Source: Pyrus communis (lineage: Eukaryota; Streptophyta; Magnoliopsida; Rosales; Rosaceae). From it: a stretch of 64,000 nt of DNA. Numbering within the stretch: position 1 is the first letter of the stretch; each line of letters starts with the position of its first letter. A program made the translations under genes and the position numbers. The stretch is taken from contig NW_026908883.1 in assembly GCF_963583255.1 (NCBI RefSeq), positions 744,001 through 808,000 of the forward strand, given 5' to 3'. Shown in pieces: positions 31,544 to 44,570 of the stretch. The notes under the pieces were generated by a model. That model worked only from the letters and a program-made list of their open reading frames with translations. It was not told the origin of the DNA and made no database searches.

Positions 31544-33225
31544 GCAAGAAACAAGGAACCTTATCCAACCTTATCTTATCCTATCCTAGAAACCTTATCC
31601 TATCCTAACTCTAACATTATCCTATTCTATCCTATCCAAATCAGGTTAGGACTTAAACCTAGCTAATTAGAGGGAATTAATTACACATTTAAACACCTAT
31701 TTCAGTTTCTAGAAGCCTTATCCACTTAAATGCCACATGAACACCATTCCTTGTAGGTTTAGGAATTGTAATCCTCCTTCTACACAACTATCATGTGTCC
31801 TAGGCCCTTTAGGTTTAGGAATCTGCCCTAAACCATCCCTTCTAGAAACCTTATCTCATCCCTATAAACATGCCGCACCAAAACCTTCTAGAATTCCCTA
31901 AATCCTAGCCGCACTACCTAATCCATTTCCCATTTGGTTTCTGCCTTGAATTAACCCTTTTTCAATGGGATTGTGCAATCCTTTTCCTTCACTAAGTGTG
32001 CCTAAATAGCCTATATAAACAGCCCTATGCCGCACCATTCATTCATCCACTCACACATTCATTCATTCATACTTTCATCCATTAAACACCACAATCCATT
32101 CTACACCACCCTAGTGCCGCAAGCAAGGAGAGGAGGACTTGTGCAACCTACCATCCAAGGGAGTGTCGTGCATGCCATTGGAGAGTGGAGCATTTTTCTT
32201 GGTTCTTTCTATCCTTAGTCTTAGTTCAATGTTTAAATTTAATGATCTTTGTTTTGCGAACATGAGGAACTAACTTCTTTTTAGTTAGAGGAGAATTTGA
32301 AGCCATGATTATAAGTTTTATATGAATTGATTACGTCCAGTTATTATTTCTTAAGACATGAATGTGATTTGCTTATCTAAGTTATTAAAAATGGTTTATG
32401 TATGTGGGTTGGGGGTTAACACTTAATTTGCATGCATAAACTTGATGCTAGAGTATAGGGGGGTTTCACGTAATTGTTATTCACTTATATTCACAAGTAG
32501 TGGAGGTTGCTAGTCACAATCGGGTTAAGTAAATCCTTGGTACGAATCTCATGCGTTTCATAGTGATGAGTGCCTTGTCAACGCTTATAGTTTTCACAAA
32601 GCGTAATGACTTTTGATATGTATCTTTGTTATGCATCTCATACAAAGAACTTGAAAAAGATAACTTGGTTGCAATGCGTTTTCATTCAATTCAATGAAAT
32701 AAGGAAAACTTGAGGGTTAGTTGTGCGATGCAACTAATTTGGGGCGTTGTCATTTATAGTCTAAAGGAGTAATAACTGGACATTGGTTCGTATGCATATA
32801 TCATGTGTGGAGGACCCTCTAACTAGCCTTCCACCCATTTATTTAAATTCGTTTTTCAAAAGTATTTCCTACAAAGTTTTTGTTTTGAGTCTAAAATTCG
32901 TCAAAAACAATCCCCATGTTATTTAGTCTTCATATTTGAGTCAAAACTTGTTTTCCTTGAGTCTTTTGAGTCAAGTCAAGTCCTATTGTCGTCCAAAACC
33001 TTTATTGAGTCTAAAATTGAGTCTTTTTGAGTATTGGTTGTTGTTTTAAGTGTCTAAAGTTAGTTTTGAGTCCATAGAGTCTAATTTAGTGTTTTTGAGT
33101 CTTATTTACATAGATTAGCATCCCTAGTTAATCCCCGGTCTAGAACGATCCCTACTTACATATCTACTACAATTGTCACAAATAGGGTTTAATTTGTGTG
33201 TCAAGTTAATTTTCACATCAAATTT

Positions 33226-33243
33226 TGGCGCCGTTGCCGGGGA
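33226..33243 (+). other. Ath-3 primer-binding site (tRNA-Asp)
   Basis: TGGCGCCGTTGCCGGGGA, followed by the same inverted repeat as in Ath-2. Confidence 0.9.
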
Positions 33244-33391
33244 TTAGCAAACTTGCTAATCCCTTTTTGTTTGTGTAGTGTCTTTTTAGTGTCTTTTTGT
33301 TGTCTTTGTGTTTTTGTTTTTTTTTTAGTGTGCCGTGCCTTTTAAATAGATTGCTGATTTGGTTGTGTTCTTTATTTTCAGGTACTAGTTT

Positions 33392-34132
33392 ATGACTCGT
33401 CATTCTCAACGTATTCATGCAAACATATTGGATTTTGACGACGATTTTGAACGAACTTTGAGAAGAAAGAGGAAGCAACCAGAACCTTATCCACCAAGTT
33501 CAAGTTCAGATTCCGAATCTGAATTTGAAGAAGAAGAAAGCATGGCGGCGGACAATAGAACAATCAAAGAACTTTCGGCCTCGGGACTAGACAATGCCGT
33601 AACTTTGTGCATCCAATATCCAATGGCTGCCCAAGGCAAGACCGATGAGTTCGAATTGAAGTCTAGCTTGTTGCATCACATTCCCAAATAACATGGGTTG
33701 TCCATGGAAGATCCAAACAAGCATCTTAAGGAGTTTGAAGTGGTATGTTCGAGTATGACACCCATCAATGTAGATGGGAACATTTTGAAGATGAAGGCCT
33801 TTCCATTCTCTCTTCTAGAAAAGGCTAAAGATTGGCTATACGAATTGGCACCCGGAACCGTCACTTCTTGGGAAAGCATGAAGCGAGCATTCTTAGAGAA
33901 ATTCTTCCCAACTTCAAGAGTGATTCTTTTGAGGAAGAAAATAAGTGCCATTCAACAAAACCAAGGGGAGTCTTTTCCGGCATATTATGAACGTTTCAAG
34001 ACTCTAGTTGCATCATGCCCTCAACATCAAATGAAGGAAGAACTTTTAATTGAATATTTCTACGAGGGGCTTCTTCCAATAGAGAGACAAATGCTAGATG
34101 CCTCGGCGGGAGGTGCTTTGGTTGACAAAACG
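33392..34132 (+). pseudogene. gag: Ath-3 gag, part before S3
   Basis: N-terminus and gag core closely like Ath-2. TAA at 33689-33691 replaces a Tyr codon (TAC) after HHIPK; the frame continues open to 34132, where S3 enters after GGALVDKT. Nearly identical to Ath-2 outside the lesions, so the two are young members of one subfamily. Confidence 0.9.
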
Positions 34133-36249
34133 TGATGCGAGATTTCTACGCACACAAATTAAACCCTCTTTTCGTCAAATTGTAGTATATGTATAAGTAG
34201 GGATCGTTCTGGACCGGGGATTAGGAGGGATTGTTAATCACTTGGATTTGACTCAAAAACATAAAAACAAAGTTAAAAACGTTCACAAAGACTCAAAGGA
34301 CTCAAAACAAGTTCAAAAGACTCAAAACTGCCTAAAAACACTAACTAGGCAGTTTCTGACCTTAAACCCAATGTTGGACGAATTTAAGATTATGACTTGA
34401 TTCAAACGTAAAATAACAATATAAAACACTATACTAGACTCAAAGAATGCAAAACTAAACTTTAAAACACTAAAACAAACCAAAAGACTCAAAACAACAC
34501 AAACACACTCAAATCTGCCTAAAAACCACTTTCTGGGCAGATTTGAGCACAAACACAAATTTGGACAAATTTGTGTAACAAAATGACTCAAAACTCTTAT
34601 AAACACAAACTAAGACACTTTCTAACTAAATTAGACAATAAAGTAAAGGGGGATTTTAATTTGACGAAAATTGAAATAACGAAACAAGTTTAATAAATTA
34701 GACAGAATGTAAATATGAATGCGATGAAAATGAATGGATGAATGCTAGCTAGAAGGTTCTTCTCCACACATGTTACACTTGCATAATAAAATGATTTCCA
34801 ATTGCATTTCAATAAACCATGAATTCTCAACACCCCAAGTTAACCGTGATGCACTAATTAACCTTCAAATCTTCCTAACGTTATTGAATTGGATGGGTTA
34901 GCGCATACAACAATTCAAAACATTCCCCACAAGTCCCCTACATGATTGCATAATAGAGATACAAGCAAGAATCATTACGCTCTATGAAAATTATAAGTGT
35001 TGACGAGGCATTCGTTACTATGGAATACGCATGAAACTTATGCCAAGAATTCGTTTAACACGATTGTTTATAAGCAACCTCCACTACTTGTGAATATAAG
35101 TTCGTAACTATTAGGTGAAACTCACTTATATTCTAGCGTCATATTCATGCATGAAAATTAAGCGTGCACTCTCAATAAACATACATAAATAAGTTATCAA
35201 TCAAACGGTTAAACAAATTGAATCACAACTTATGAAACGCAATTAGAAGTAATCAAATCAAAATGCAAGCATAAACATATATTTCAAATTTCCTCATAAC
35301 TTTGAAATCAAAGAAACACCTAAACATTCCAACAACTCAAACTTGAATTGTATGAACGTTTAGGCACTCTTCTCTTCCATTCCTCATACGTACAAAACAA
35401 AGAGTATTGAAATTAACATTGAAATCAAAGAAACACCTAAACATTCCAACAACTCAAACTTGAATTGTATGAACGTTTAGGCACTCTTCTCTTCCTCTTC
35501 GTTGTAGCACAAGGTCTAAGGATAGTTTGATGGTGTGAATGGTTTGGGAAGTGGTGAAAATGGAAGGATGGTGTTTGGATTGTAAGGGAGGGCACGGCAC
35601 AAGGGAGTTTTGATGTCTACATTCTGAAATGTGGAAGGATGAATGAGAATGAATGCAATGGATGCTTATTTATAGGTGAAATGGGGGGAACATGACAGCT
35701 AGGAGGGAATGTGGCTGCATGTTTGAATGATTAAAGGATGCATCTGGGTTGGAATTGCATGTGCAATGATTATGTGGCTGCATGTGCAAGGGGACAATCT
35801 GAAAATGCATGTGAAAGCATGTGTTGGCTGCAATGATGAAATGGATGGGAGTGCATGTGGCTTAATTAATTAAAGGGAGTGCATGTGCAATGTTTTAAAG
35901 GATGGAATGCATGTGAATATGATGGAAATCTGATATGGTGATGGGAGATGCATGTGGCTGATTTATGCATGTGAATGCATGTGGCTGCAAGGTGTGAATG
36001 ATTATGGGTGCATGTGGCTGCAATGGATTAGGAATCCTTCAATTTCGTCCATTCCTTTTGCTCCAAACATAAGCTATCCATTCCAAGTCCAATTTTGCTC
36101 CAAAATGCTCCAAAATGCATCTTTTTGCTTCCTTAGCCATATGAACCTAAAAACACACGAAAATGGCTTAAACGACTAAAACAACTATGAATTAACAATA
36201 TAAATGCACGAAAACAAGCTAAGTAAGTCGCCTAAATATGCTTCTATCA
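34133..36249 (-). mobile_element. S3: solo LTR, minus orientation, in Ath-3 gag
   Basis: 2,117 bp. Plus strand reads TGATGCG at 34133 to CTTCTATCA at 36249, with duplication AAACG (34128-34132, 36250-36254). CATGCA-rich U3 at 35690-36020. No internal region. Confidence 0.95.
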
Positions 36250-36605
36250 AAACGCCCTTGGCTGCCAAGGTTTTAATTGCAAATAGAGCGTTGAATGCAC
36301 AACAATATGAAGGTGTTGGACAAAAAGACACCCCACGGCAGCAAGTGAATGAGGTAAGTTCCCAATCCGACATTCAATCTCAATTAGCTAATCTTACTTC
36401 TATTGTGTCTCAGATGGCCGAAGGAATGAGGATACAAGGACCAAGTGTATGTGGCGTATGTTCTATCTAAGGACATCCTTCGGACAAGTGCCCTCAATTG
36501 ATTGAGAATGGGGGATGGGAAAGTGCAAATGCCATTGGATTTCCAAGCCAAAATCAGCCAAGGAATGATCCATATTCCAACACATACAATCCGGGTTGGA
36601 AAGAC
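36250..36605 (+). pseudogene. gag: Ath-3 gag, part after S3
   Basis: Resumes after the AAACG duplication, in frame with 34132, through the intron-like segment (36354-36413) to the zinc knuckle, where TAA at 36468-36470 replaces a Gln codon one codon before the Ath-2 stop. Ends at 36605 where Ath-4 is inserted. Confidence 0.9.
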
Positions 36606-36830
36606 TGATAGGAGCATATTTATGCGACTTAATTGGCTTGTTCTCGTGCATTTACGTTGTGTTTCCTTAGTTATTTTAGTCCTTTATGCTTCTTTTGTGT
36701 GTTTTTAGGTTCATATGGCTAAGGAAGCAAAATGGTGCATTTTGCAGCATTTTGGAGCAAAATTGGACTTGGAATGGATAGCTTATGTTTGGAGCAAAAG
36801 AAATGGACGAAATTGAAGGCCAAATTGAGT

Positions 36831-36905
36831 TAGGATTCCTAATCACAAGAGGATTCCTAATCACAAGAGGATTCCTAATCACAAGACGATTCCTAATCAA
36901 ATCAG
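36831..36905 (+). repeat. 18-bp tandem repeat in Ath-4 LTR
   Basis: Three perfect units AGGATTCCTAATCACAAG and one or two decayed ones. Ath-5 has a different 18-bp array at the matching place (39868-39955). Confidence 0.92.
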
Positions 36906-37517
36906 GAATCCTAGTCAAAGAAGGTTTCCTACTTGAAGGTTTCCTATTTTGGTTTAATCTTTCCTAATCTTTATGGACTCCATATTTCAGCAATATCAAA
37001 GGCTCCTACCTATTCTAGGTCATAAAACAATGTCCCTTGCAAACCTAAAGTCATTGCCGTGTGTCCCCTTTGTGTTTCCCTTCCTTGCCGTGCAAGGAAG
37101 GGCCTTGTTTCCTGTTTTAAACCATTTAAACACATTCCTTTTTCATACCAAGCTCAGCCATAACTCACATACCCTTTTCTATTCCAAAATTCTTGCCTAA
37201 TTTCAGAAATAAAAAACATTCCTTTTCTTACAAACCCTTGCCGTGCAAGGGAACCTTGTTTCCTTTATTTTTAGGACATTTAAACCTTTCCTATATCACA
37301 TCCGCACCTCCCTTGACCTTTCCTCTTCCTTGCCGTGCAAGGGAGATGGTTCTTTCCTATTTCCTTGCATTTAAACACATTCCTTTTGTGTTTTATGCCA
37401 TTGCCGCAACTTTTAATTAAGTTTCCTTTAAATTTCTGATTTGATTTCCTATTTCTAGAAGCTTTTGACTTAATTTCTGTTTACCTAAATAACCTAGGGT
37501 TTTAATTCCTGAAATCC

Positions 37518-37525
37518 TATAAATA
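37518..37525 (+). promoter_or_regulatory. TATA box of Ath-4 LTR
   Basis: TATAAATA in ATCCTATAAATAAAC. Confidence 0.6.
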
Positions 37526-38889
37526 AACATCCTTGTTGCGGCCACAAAGTTTCATTCATTCACCATTCACGCCAGAAAATCATCCCATCCCTCTAACACA
37601 TCCATACTTCACCATTCTCCATATTTTCTGCCCAAAACCAACCCTTGCCGTCCCCTACATCCATCCCAAACCTAAATCCATCATTCTACATCATCCATAA
37701 CCCCCTAAACTCACCAGAACCTCTTGTGCCGTAGCAAAGGAAAGGAAGAAGATTGCTTGAAGATTCTAGCTATTCAACATTGGATCGTTGGAGTATTTAG
37801 GTGTTCTCTTTCTTATATTTACAATGTATAAATATGTTTTCCTTTGTTTTGTGAACATGAGGAACTAAGCCTTTTGGCTAGGGGGCTATTCAATACCATG
37901 ATTATGCTTGCAAGATGAATTGATTACATCCAATTGTTATTTCATAAGTTGTGAATTCAATTTGCTTAACTGGTTGATTGAAAACTCATTCTTGTGTGTT
38001 GATTAAGGTGGCCACTTAGTTTTCATGCAGGGATTTGAAACTAAAATATAAGGGAATTTCACCTAATAGTTATAACCTTATATTTGCTAGTAGTGGAGGT
38101 CGTTTATCGACGATCGCGTTAAGTGAATTCTTGGCAAAAGTTTCATGCTTTTCATAGTAACAATTGCCTCGTCAATACTTATAGTTTTCATGAAACTTAA
38201 TGATCTTTGATTGTACCTTTATTGTGCTTTTCACGTAAGGAACTTTTAGAGAATGTTTTGAGTTGTTGTGTGCGCATTCCCATCCAATTCAATAACTTAA
38301 GGAAAACTTGAAAGTTAAAAAAGTGCTGTTCACGGTTAACTTGGGGTATTGAGTTTCATGATTTATTGAAAGAAGCAATTGGAAATCAATTTGAATGCAA
38401 GTGTGTCATGTGTGGAGAAGAACCCTCTAGTTAGCCCATCATTCATCAATTCACCTAATTTAGTCTAAAGAATCTGTTTTCTTTGTCCTTGTCTTAATTT
38501 ACTTAATTTTCGTCAAAACCAATTCCCCCATTAATTTAAAGTGTTAGATTAGTTAGAAATCAATTTAGTTGATGTTTTTAAGTGTTTGGAGTCAAGTGAT
38601 AAGTTAATTTCGTCCAGATTTGAGTATAGTGTTCAAAACTGCCCAGAAAGTGTTTTTAAGGCAGTTTTGAGTGTTTGTTTGCTGTTTTGAGTCTTTTGGT
38701 TTGTTTTGGTGTTTTATAGTTGAGTTTTGCATTTTTTGAGTCTAGTTTAGTGTTTAAACTTTGTTTTTACGATTTTGAGTCAGTTTAGAGTGTTTAGCAA
38801 TCCCTCCTAATCCCCGGTTTAAGAACGATCCCTACAATTGTCAACAAGAGGGTTTAATTTGTGTGTTAAGTAATTTTCGCATCAAATTT

Positions 38890-38907
38890 TGGCGCCGTTG
38901 CCAGGGA
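38890..38907 (+). other. Ath-4 primer-binding site with one mismatch
   Basis: TGGCGCCGTTGCCAGGGA: one G to A change from the tRNA-Asp complement at position 14. Confidence 0.85.
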
Positions 38908-39010
38908 TTAGCAACTTTGCTAATCCCTCGTTATTTTATTTATTTATTTTTCGTTTGTTTTCTATCTTAGTTACTGATTTGTTTGTTTCATTGTTTTTAG
39001 GTACTAGTGT

Positions 39011-39674
39011 ATGACTCGAAGTTCCCAACCTGTTCATAAGAATATTTTGGACTTTGACGACGATTTTGAGAGGACTTTGAGACGACAAAAGAACCATCAA
39101 GAGTCTAACCCACCTAGCTCTGAACCTGACCTCGAAGAACAAGTTTTAGAAGAGGAAGAAAGGGGCACGGCAGAGACTTTTGAGGAAGTACCCATCATGG
39201 CAGCCGACAATCGAACAATCAAGGAGCTTTCGGCTTCGGGAATGGACAATGCCACACCTTTATGTATTCAATATCCCGTGGCAGCTCAAGGCAAGACCGA
39301 GGAGTTTGAATTGAAGTCTAGCTTGTTGCACCACATCCCAAAGTTCCATGGGCTGTCCATGGAAGACCCTAACAAGCACTTGAAGGAATTTGAAGTGGTT
39401 TGTTCAAACATGACCCCTGTCAATGTCGATGGTAGCATCTTAAAGATGAAGGCTTTTCCATTCTCTCTAATGGACAAAGCTAAAGATTGGTTATATGAGC
39501 TAGCACCAGGGACAGTGACATCTTGGGAAAGTATGAACCGAGCGTTGTTGGAGAAATTTTTCCCCACTTCAAGAATCATTCTCCTGAGGAAACAAATAAG
39601 TGGCATACAACAAAAGCAAGGTGAATCCTTTCCTACTTATTATGAACGTTTTAAATCACTTGTTGCTTCTTGTC
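39011..39674 (+). pseudogene. gag: Ath-4 gag, truncated by Ath-5
   Basis: About 221 codons open from ATG: a longer acidic N-terminal region than Ath-1 (with EEQVLEEEERGTAE), RTIKELSASG, and most of the gag core up to KSLVASC, where the Ath-5 LTR starts. No stop codon or frameshift in this part, so Ath-4 may have been intact when it was hit. The rest lies beyond the window. Confidence 0.88.
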
Positions 39675-40625
39675 TGATAGGAGCATATTCATCCGACTTA
39701 ATTAGCTTGTTCTCGTGCATTTATGTTGTGTTTCCTTAGTTATTTTAGTGTTTAAAGTTACTTTTGTGTATTTTCATATTATAAGGCCAAAGTGTGCAAG
39801 AAGATGCAAATTGGAGTCTTTTGGAGCAAAAGAGGAATGAATGAGTTGAAGACTTGAAGAAACGATGAATTCCTACTCCAACGAACATTCCTACTCCAAC
39901 GAGGATTCCTACTCCAACAAGGATTCCTACTCCAACAAGGATTCCTACTTGAAGTAGGAAAGTTAACCCTAGGTTTCCCGTTTTGGTAACCTTTCCTAAT
40001 CTTAAACGTCCGTATTTTCTAGCCACTTTGAAGGCCTTGTAGGCACTTTAGGACACAAAACAAAGGCCCTGGGCCCCTTAAACCCCTTTGCCGTGGCCTC
40101 TCCCTTTCTTTCCTTCCCTTGCCGTGCAAGGGGGGGCAATTTTGTCCTAGGTTAGGCAATTAAACACATGCTCCACTCCTAAACTAAACCCTAGCCGCAC
40201 CTTGCAGCCACTCCCCTTTAATTTCTGATTTAATTTCCTAATTCTAGAAGCCTTTGATTAAATTTTAATTAACCAAAATAAGCTAGGGTTTTGTTTTCTG
40301 AAACCATATATATTTTAAACCCTAGCCGCACCCTATATTCTCTATTATTCATTCTTTCATATTTCAGCCACATTCTCTCCCTAAGCCGCAGCCACCATCA
40401 CCCAAAAACCCTTCAATCGGTAGCCTCCCATCCATTCCAGCTATTTTCCCATCTCTGCCGCAACCATCCCCACCCTTCCAGCCACCATACAAACCTCCAT
40501 ACACCTTCCACAACCCTTGCCGCAACCCTTCACCTCCCTAAATCCATTCCCAAACCAGAAAAACATCCAAAAATCCATAAAACCATCCTTGCCGCAGCAA
40601 GAAGAAGAAGAAGAAGGAGGAGCGT
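39675..40625 (+). mobile_element. Ath-5 5' LTR, left part
   Basis: Starts TGATAGGAGC in Ath-4 gag (left duplication would be TTGTC). Related to the Ath-4 LTR type: 18-bp array at 39868-39955 (ATTCCTACTCCAACGAGG units), an A-rich promoter area, then a Pro-rich-looking leader. It is broken by NA-2 with duplication AGCGT and resumes at 49317. Confidence 0.85.
39868..39955 (+). repeat. 18-bp tandem repeat in Ath-5 LTR
   Basis: Four to five units of ATTCCTACTCCAACGAGG with small changes. Confidence 0.9.
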
Positions 40626-42340
40626 TGATGCGTGAATTATACGCACACAAATTAAACCCTCTTTTTGTCAAATTGTAGTATAGGTGCAAGTAGGGATCGT
40701 TCTGGACCGGGGATTAGGAGGGATTGTTAACCACTTGGATTTGACTCAAAAACGTAAAATAACAATATGAAACACTATACTAGACTCAAAGAATGCAAAA
40801 CTAAACTTTAAAACACTAAGATAAACCAAAAGACTCAAAACAACACAAACACACTCAAATCTACCTAAAAACCACTTTCTGGGCAGATTTGAGCACAAAC
40901 ACAAATTTGGACGAAATTAAGTAATAACTTGACTCAAGAACGTAAAAACACAATATAAAACACTAAACTAACTCAAAGACTGTAAAACTAAACACTTAAA
41001 ACATTAAAACAAACCAAAAGACTCAAACATCACCCAAAACACTCAAAACTGCCTTAAAATCACTTTCTGGGCAGTTTTGAGCACTTTGGTGAAATTGGAA
41101 GAAATTGGGAAATAAAATGAATCAAAACACTTAAAAGCACAAACTAAATTGATTTCTAACTAAATTGGACATTAAAGTAAAGGGGGATTTAGATTTATAC
41201 GAAAATTGAAATAACAAAACAAGTTAATAAACGAAACAGATTGTAAAACGAATTTGATGGAATGAATGGATGGATGATAGAATGGCTAAGGGATTCATCT
41301 CCATACATGTTATACTTGCATAATAAAATGATTTCCAATTGCATTTCAATAAACCATGAAACTCAACACCCCGGGTTAACCGTGATGCACTAATTAGCCT
41401 TCAAATCTTCCTAACGTTATTGAATTGGATGGGTTAGCGCATACAACAATTCAAAACATTCCCCACAAGTCCTCAACATGAATGCATAGAAGAGATACAA
41501 GCAATAATCATTACGCTCTATGAAAATTATAAGTGTTGACGAGGCATTCGTTACTATGGATTGCATGAAACTTATGCCAAGAATTTGTTTAACGCGATTG
41601 TTTATAAGCAACCTCCACTACTTGTGAATATAAATTCATAACGATTAGGTGAAACTTACTTATATTCTAGCGTCATATTCATGCATGAAAATTAAGCGCG
41701 CATTCTCAATAAACATACATAAATAAGTTATCAATCAAACGGTTAAACAAATTGAATCCACAACTTATGAAACGCAATTAGAAGTATTCAAATCAAAATG
41801 CAAGCATAAACATATATTCGAATCACCCCCTAACCAAGGGGGGTTTAGTTCCTCATGGTACAAAACAAAGAGAATTAAAGAAACACCTAAACATTCCAAC
41901 AACTCAAACTTGAATTGTATGAACATTTAGGCCCTCTTATCTTCCATTCCTCATTCGTACAAAACAAAGAGCATTGAAATTAAACATTGAAATCAAAGAA
42001 ACACCTAAACATTCCAACAACTCAAACTTGAATTGTATGAACGTTTAGGCACTCTTCTCTTCCTCTTCGTTGTGGCACAAGGTCTAAGGTGAGTTTGATG
42101 GTGTGAATGGTTTGGGGAGTGGTGTTTGGATTAATAGGGAAGGCACGGCACAAGGGTGGTTTGATGTCTACATTTCTGCAATGGATGAGTTTATGGAAGA
42201 GTGTTTGGAATGGATGAATTTCTGGCACAAAGGCCTTATTTCTGTGGTGAATGGATGTGTGAATGAATGAGAATGAATGAATGAGTATTTATAGGTGAAA
42301 TGGGGGGAACATGACAGCTAGGTTGCATGTGCTAATGCTT
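40626..42340 (-). repeat. NA-2 3' LTR, truncated
   Basis: Plus strand starts TGATGCG and matches 46846-48560 of the intact NA-2 LTR, stopping after GTGCTAATGCTT. The CATGCA-rich U3 and the TGATAGGAGC end are gone. One hairpin arm has a mutation (CTACC for CTGCC) near 40864. Confidence 0.92.
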
Positions 42341-42863
42341 GGGCCTTATATACCACATCGGCCACACGAGGGCTGACCTTGGGCCTTATATATCCATTCG
42401 CAACCTTGTTGGTTACCAAGACGCGTTTTGTGGCGACGGCGCTGGCTTCGGCTGGAGGTACCGGTTCCACAGGAACAAAACCGTGCGGTAGCCCCCCTTC
42501 GGGCGGGGAATGCCAAAGCGGACAATATCTTGGTAGCGGCGGGTTGGGATGTGACAATTTGGTATCAGAGCCGGACTCGTGCTAGTTCGGTGTGTGACGT
42601 TGTCGTTGGCTACGGCCGACGGGGACGTCGGCTCCCTAAGGGGGGTGGATTGTAGTATCCCACATCGGCCACACGAGGGCTGACCTTGGGCCTTATATAT
42701 CCATTCGCAACCTTGTTGGTTACCAAGACGCGTTTTGTGGCGACGGCGCTGGCTTCGGCTGGAGGTACCGGTTCCACAGGAACAAAACCGTGCGGTAGCC
42801 CCCCTTCGGGCGGGGAATGCCAAAGCGGACAATATCTTGGTAGCGGCGGGTTGGGATGTGACA
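42341..42863 (+). mobile_element. TRIM element (small non-coding LTR element)
   Basis: A 3' LTR of 213 bp (42651-42863, TGTAGTATCC to GATGTGACA) and a 5' LTR (about 42353-42556) lacking its first 8-10 bases, enclosing only 94 bp. The primer-binding site TGGTATCAGAGCC (42560-42572) matches initiator tRNA-Met, and a G-rich polypurine tract (AAGGGGGGTGGAT) ends at 42650. At its left edge GGGCCTTATATA repeats an internal LTR motif, a sign of rearrangement. The base composition, much richer in G+C than the surroundings, and the open frames on both strands are incidental. No 5S-like promoter of the Cassandra type is seen. Confidence 0.88.
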
Positions 42864-44570
42864 TTTACACTTAAGTACATTCTTAATCATAGTCACCACA
42901 TACTAGTTCACATTTAAGCATTTAAAACCATTTCGAATGTAGTAACATGCCTTAGAGAATTTCCTCAATTCCTTACTAGAATGCACTCTATTTTCACATA
43001 GATTTTCTGACTACACACCCTACACTAGTTATATGTGAGAGATTGATGTAAACATGAAAGACTAGTATCTCACATATGTTATAACAAAGAAAGCATTTTC
43101 TGGATTTACGATAATGACATGAATATGATCTCATGAATGGAATGCTACTACTTAGAATGAGAACCAGTGATTCCATAAGCTCATATCAATTCCAAACTCC
43201 ACATATTGAACACATAACGATCAAGATAGAAGCATAAGGGTTGAAACGGGGCTAAAGGTGTTTGGCTAACAAAGAAAGGATAGGGAAAACAAACGTTCTT
43301 TATGCAATAGTGAGCAAAGTATTGAATTAGGCACTTAGAATTCCCTTTAGAACGCAGAAGTCAACTTTGAACACCCAAGGGGAAGTCACACAAAACTTAG
43401 GGCCATATTCAAACTTTTTGGGCCCTTTCTTCAACAATCACACTTGTGAGTCCATTCTCACTTATTTTCACTCTTTTTCTTTCTTTTCTTCTTCTTTTTC
43501 TCACATTTTTTTTTTCTTTTTCCCGTGCCTCCTTTAAGACTTAGGCACATACATACACACAAAAATCCCTTCCCCCACACTTATTTTCTGCAACATATTA
43601 ATCAAAAGGAATTCTTTTAAGTCATGCTCACTATACTTCAAGAACAAGGGTATAGGAAAGTCCTACTCTAGGTTAGGTAAGGGGTGATTTGGTTAGCAAA
43701 GAAAATAGGCTAAACGAGGCTCAACGGGGTTAAAACTAATATATACGAAATATGGGAAGTAAGGCTATTTGGCTATGGTGGCAACAACTTCATCTTGATA
43801 TATATTATGCAATTCAATGTCATGCTTTGATTGAAACGGATATAAGTTCTAGCATTTAGTTCTATCATGATACAATTGCATTCTAAGTAGCAACCAAGCA
43901 AGGAATAATGAGATCATGCAACAACTTTAGAAAACAAAGAATCACAGAAAATAACTCTCCAAAGAAGGTAATGGCTCGAGTCTCACAGGGTTGTAGCGTT
44001 TGTTTGAGTTCCTTCCTTCAAGCATGTTACAAAAACGAATTTTTCTTTTATGATTGCATGTGAAGTCATACATTATAACCATAACCAAGCATATACCAAG
44101 AGTAATTCAAACTTTTCTCTATGTTAATAACTCTTTTTAACAGTCATGCAATTACAAACCAAATCCTTATCATTTTGTTGGAAGGTACCCTAAGACACAA
44201 ACACACAAAAACGACTCAAAACACTCTTTTTAGGCTTTTTTAAAACATGTTTTTCAAATTTTTATGTGATTTTCGGAGTTATACAAACAAAACATACTAA
44301 AACACTCTAAAACAACTTAAAAACACCTTAAAACAGCAAGGAGCAACATTTGAAGTTATGGGTGATAAAATCCCACGAATTTGCATCAAATATACTTAGT
44401 TACCCCCCCACACTTAAATCAAACATTGTCCTCAATGTTTTAAGCATAGATTCACACAAAACATAAGTAAACACACAAAAAGCAACTAAACATACTAAAC
44501 ATGGCAGAATGTCACTTAACAAAGAGAAGAGTTTAGGGACGCAAATCTGGTTATGGAGTGTAAATTCCCT
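42864..44570 (-). other. NA-2 3' noncoding region (partial)
   Basis: Reverse complement of 19680-21360 in NA-1. G-tracts appear as CCCCCCACACTT at about 44403 and CCCCCACACTT at about 43572. The segment next to the LTR is lost at the TRIM. Confidence 0.85.

Larger units (their letters stand above)
29296..33220 (+). mobile_element. Ath-3 5' LTR carrying S2
   Basis: Starts TGATAGGAGC inside the Ath-2 protease region (left duplication would be GGAAC, 29291-29295; the right copy is not in the window) and ends CACATCA at 33220. Same family as the Ath-2 LTR. Without S2 and one duplication it is about 1.96 kb. TATATAAA near 32012. Confidence 0.9.
36606..38884 (+). mobile_element. Ath-4 5' LTR
   Basis: 2,279 bp, TGATAGGAGC to CGCATCA, inserted in Ath-3 gag (left duplication would be AAGAC, 36601-36605). 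It belongs to a third LTR type with few CATGCA motifs, an 18-bp tandem repeat (36831-36905), TATAAATA at 37518-37525 and a U5 hairpin at 38632-38671 in which the first pair is a T-G wobble. Confidence 0.9.

Noticed and set aside
40291..40635. Host gene start (114-codon frame) in a Pro/His-rich segment
   Set aside because: It lies wholly in the Ath-5 LTR leader and runs into the NA-2 LTR across the insertion site.
42341..42863. Cassandra-type TRIM with a 5S rRNA promoter
   Set aside because: I could not find 5S-like A and C boxes in the LTR.
42318..42917. Overlapping frames on both strands in a G+C-rich block, at first sight a small gene
   Set aside because: The block is a TRIM element with two LTRs, primer-binding site and polypurine tract; the frames are duplicated because the LTR is.
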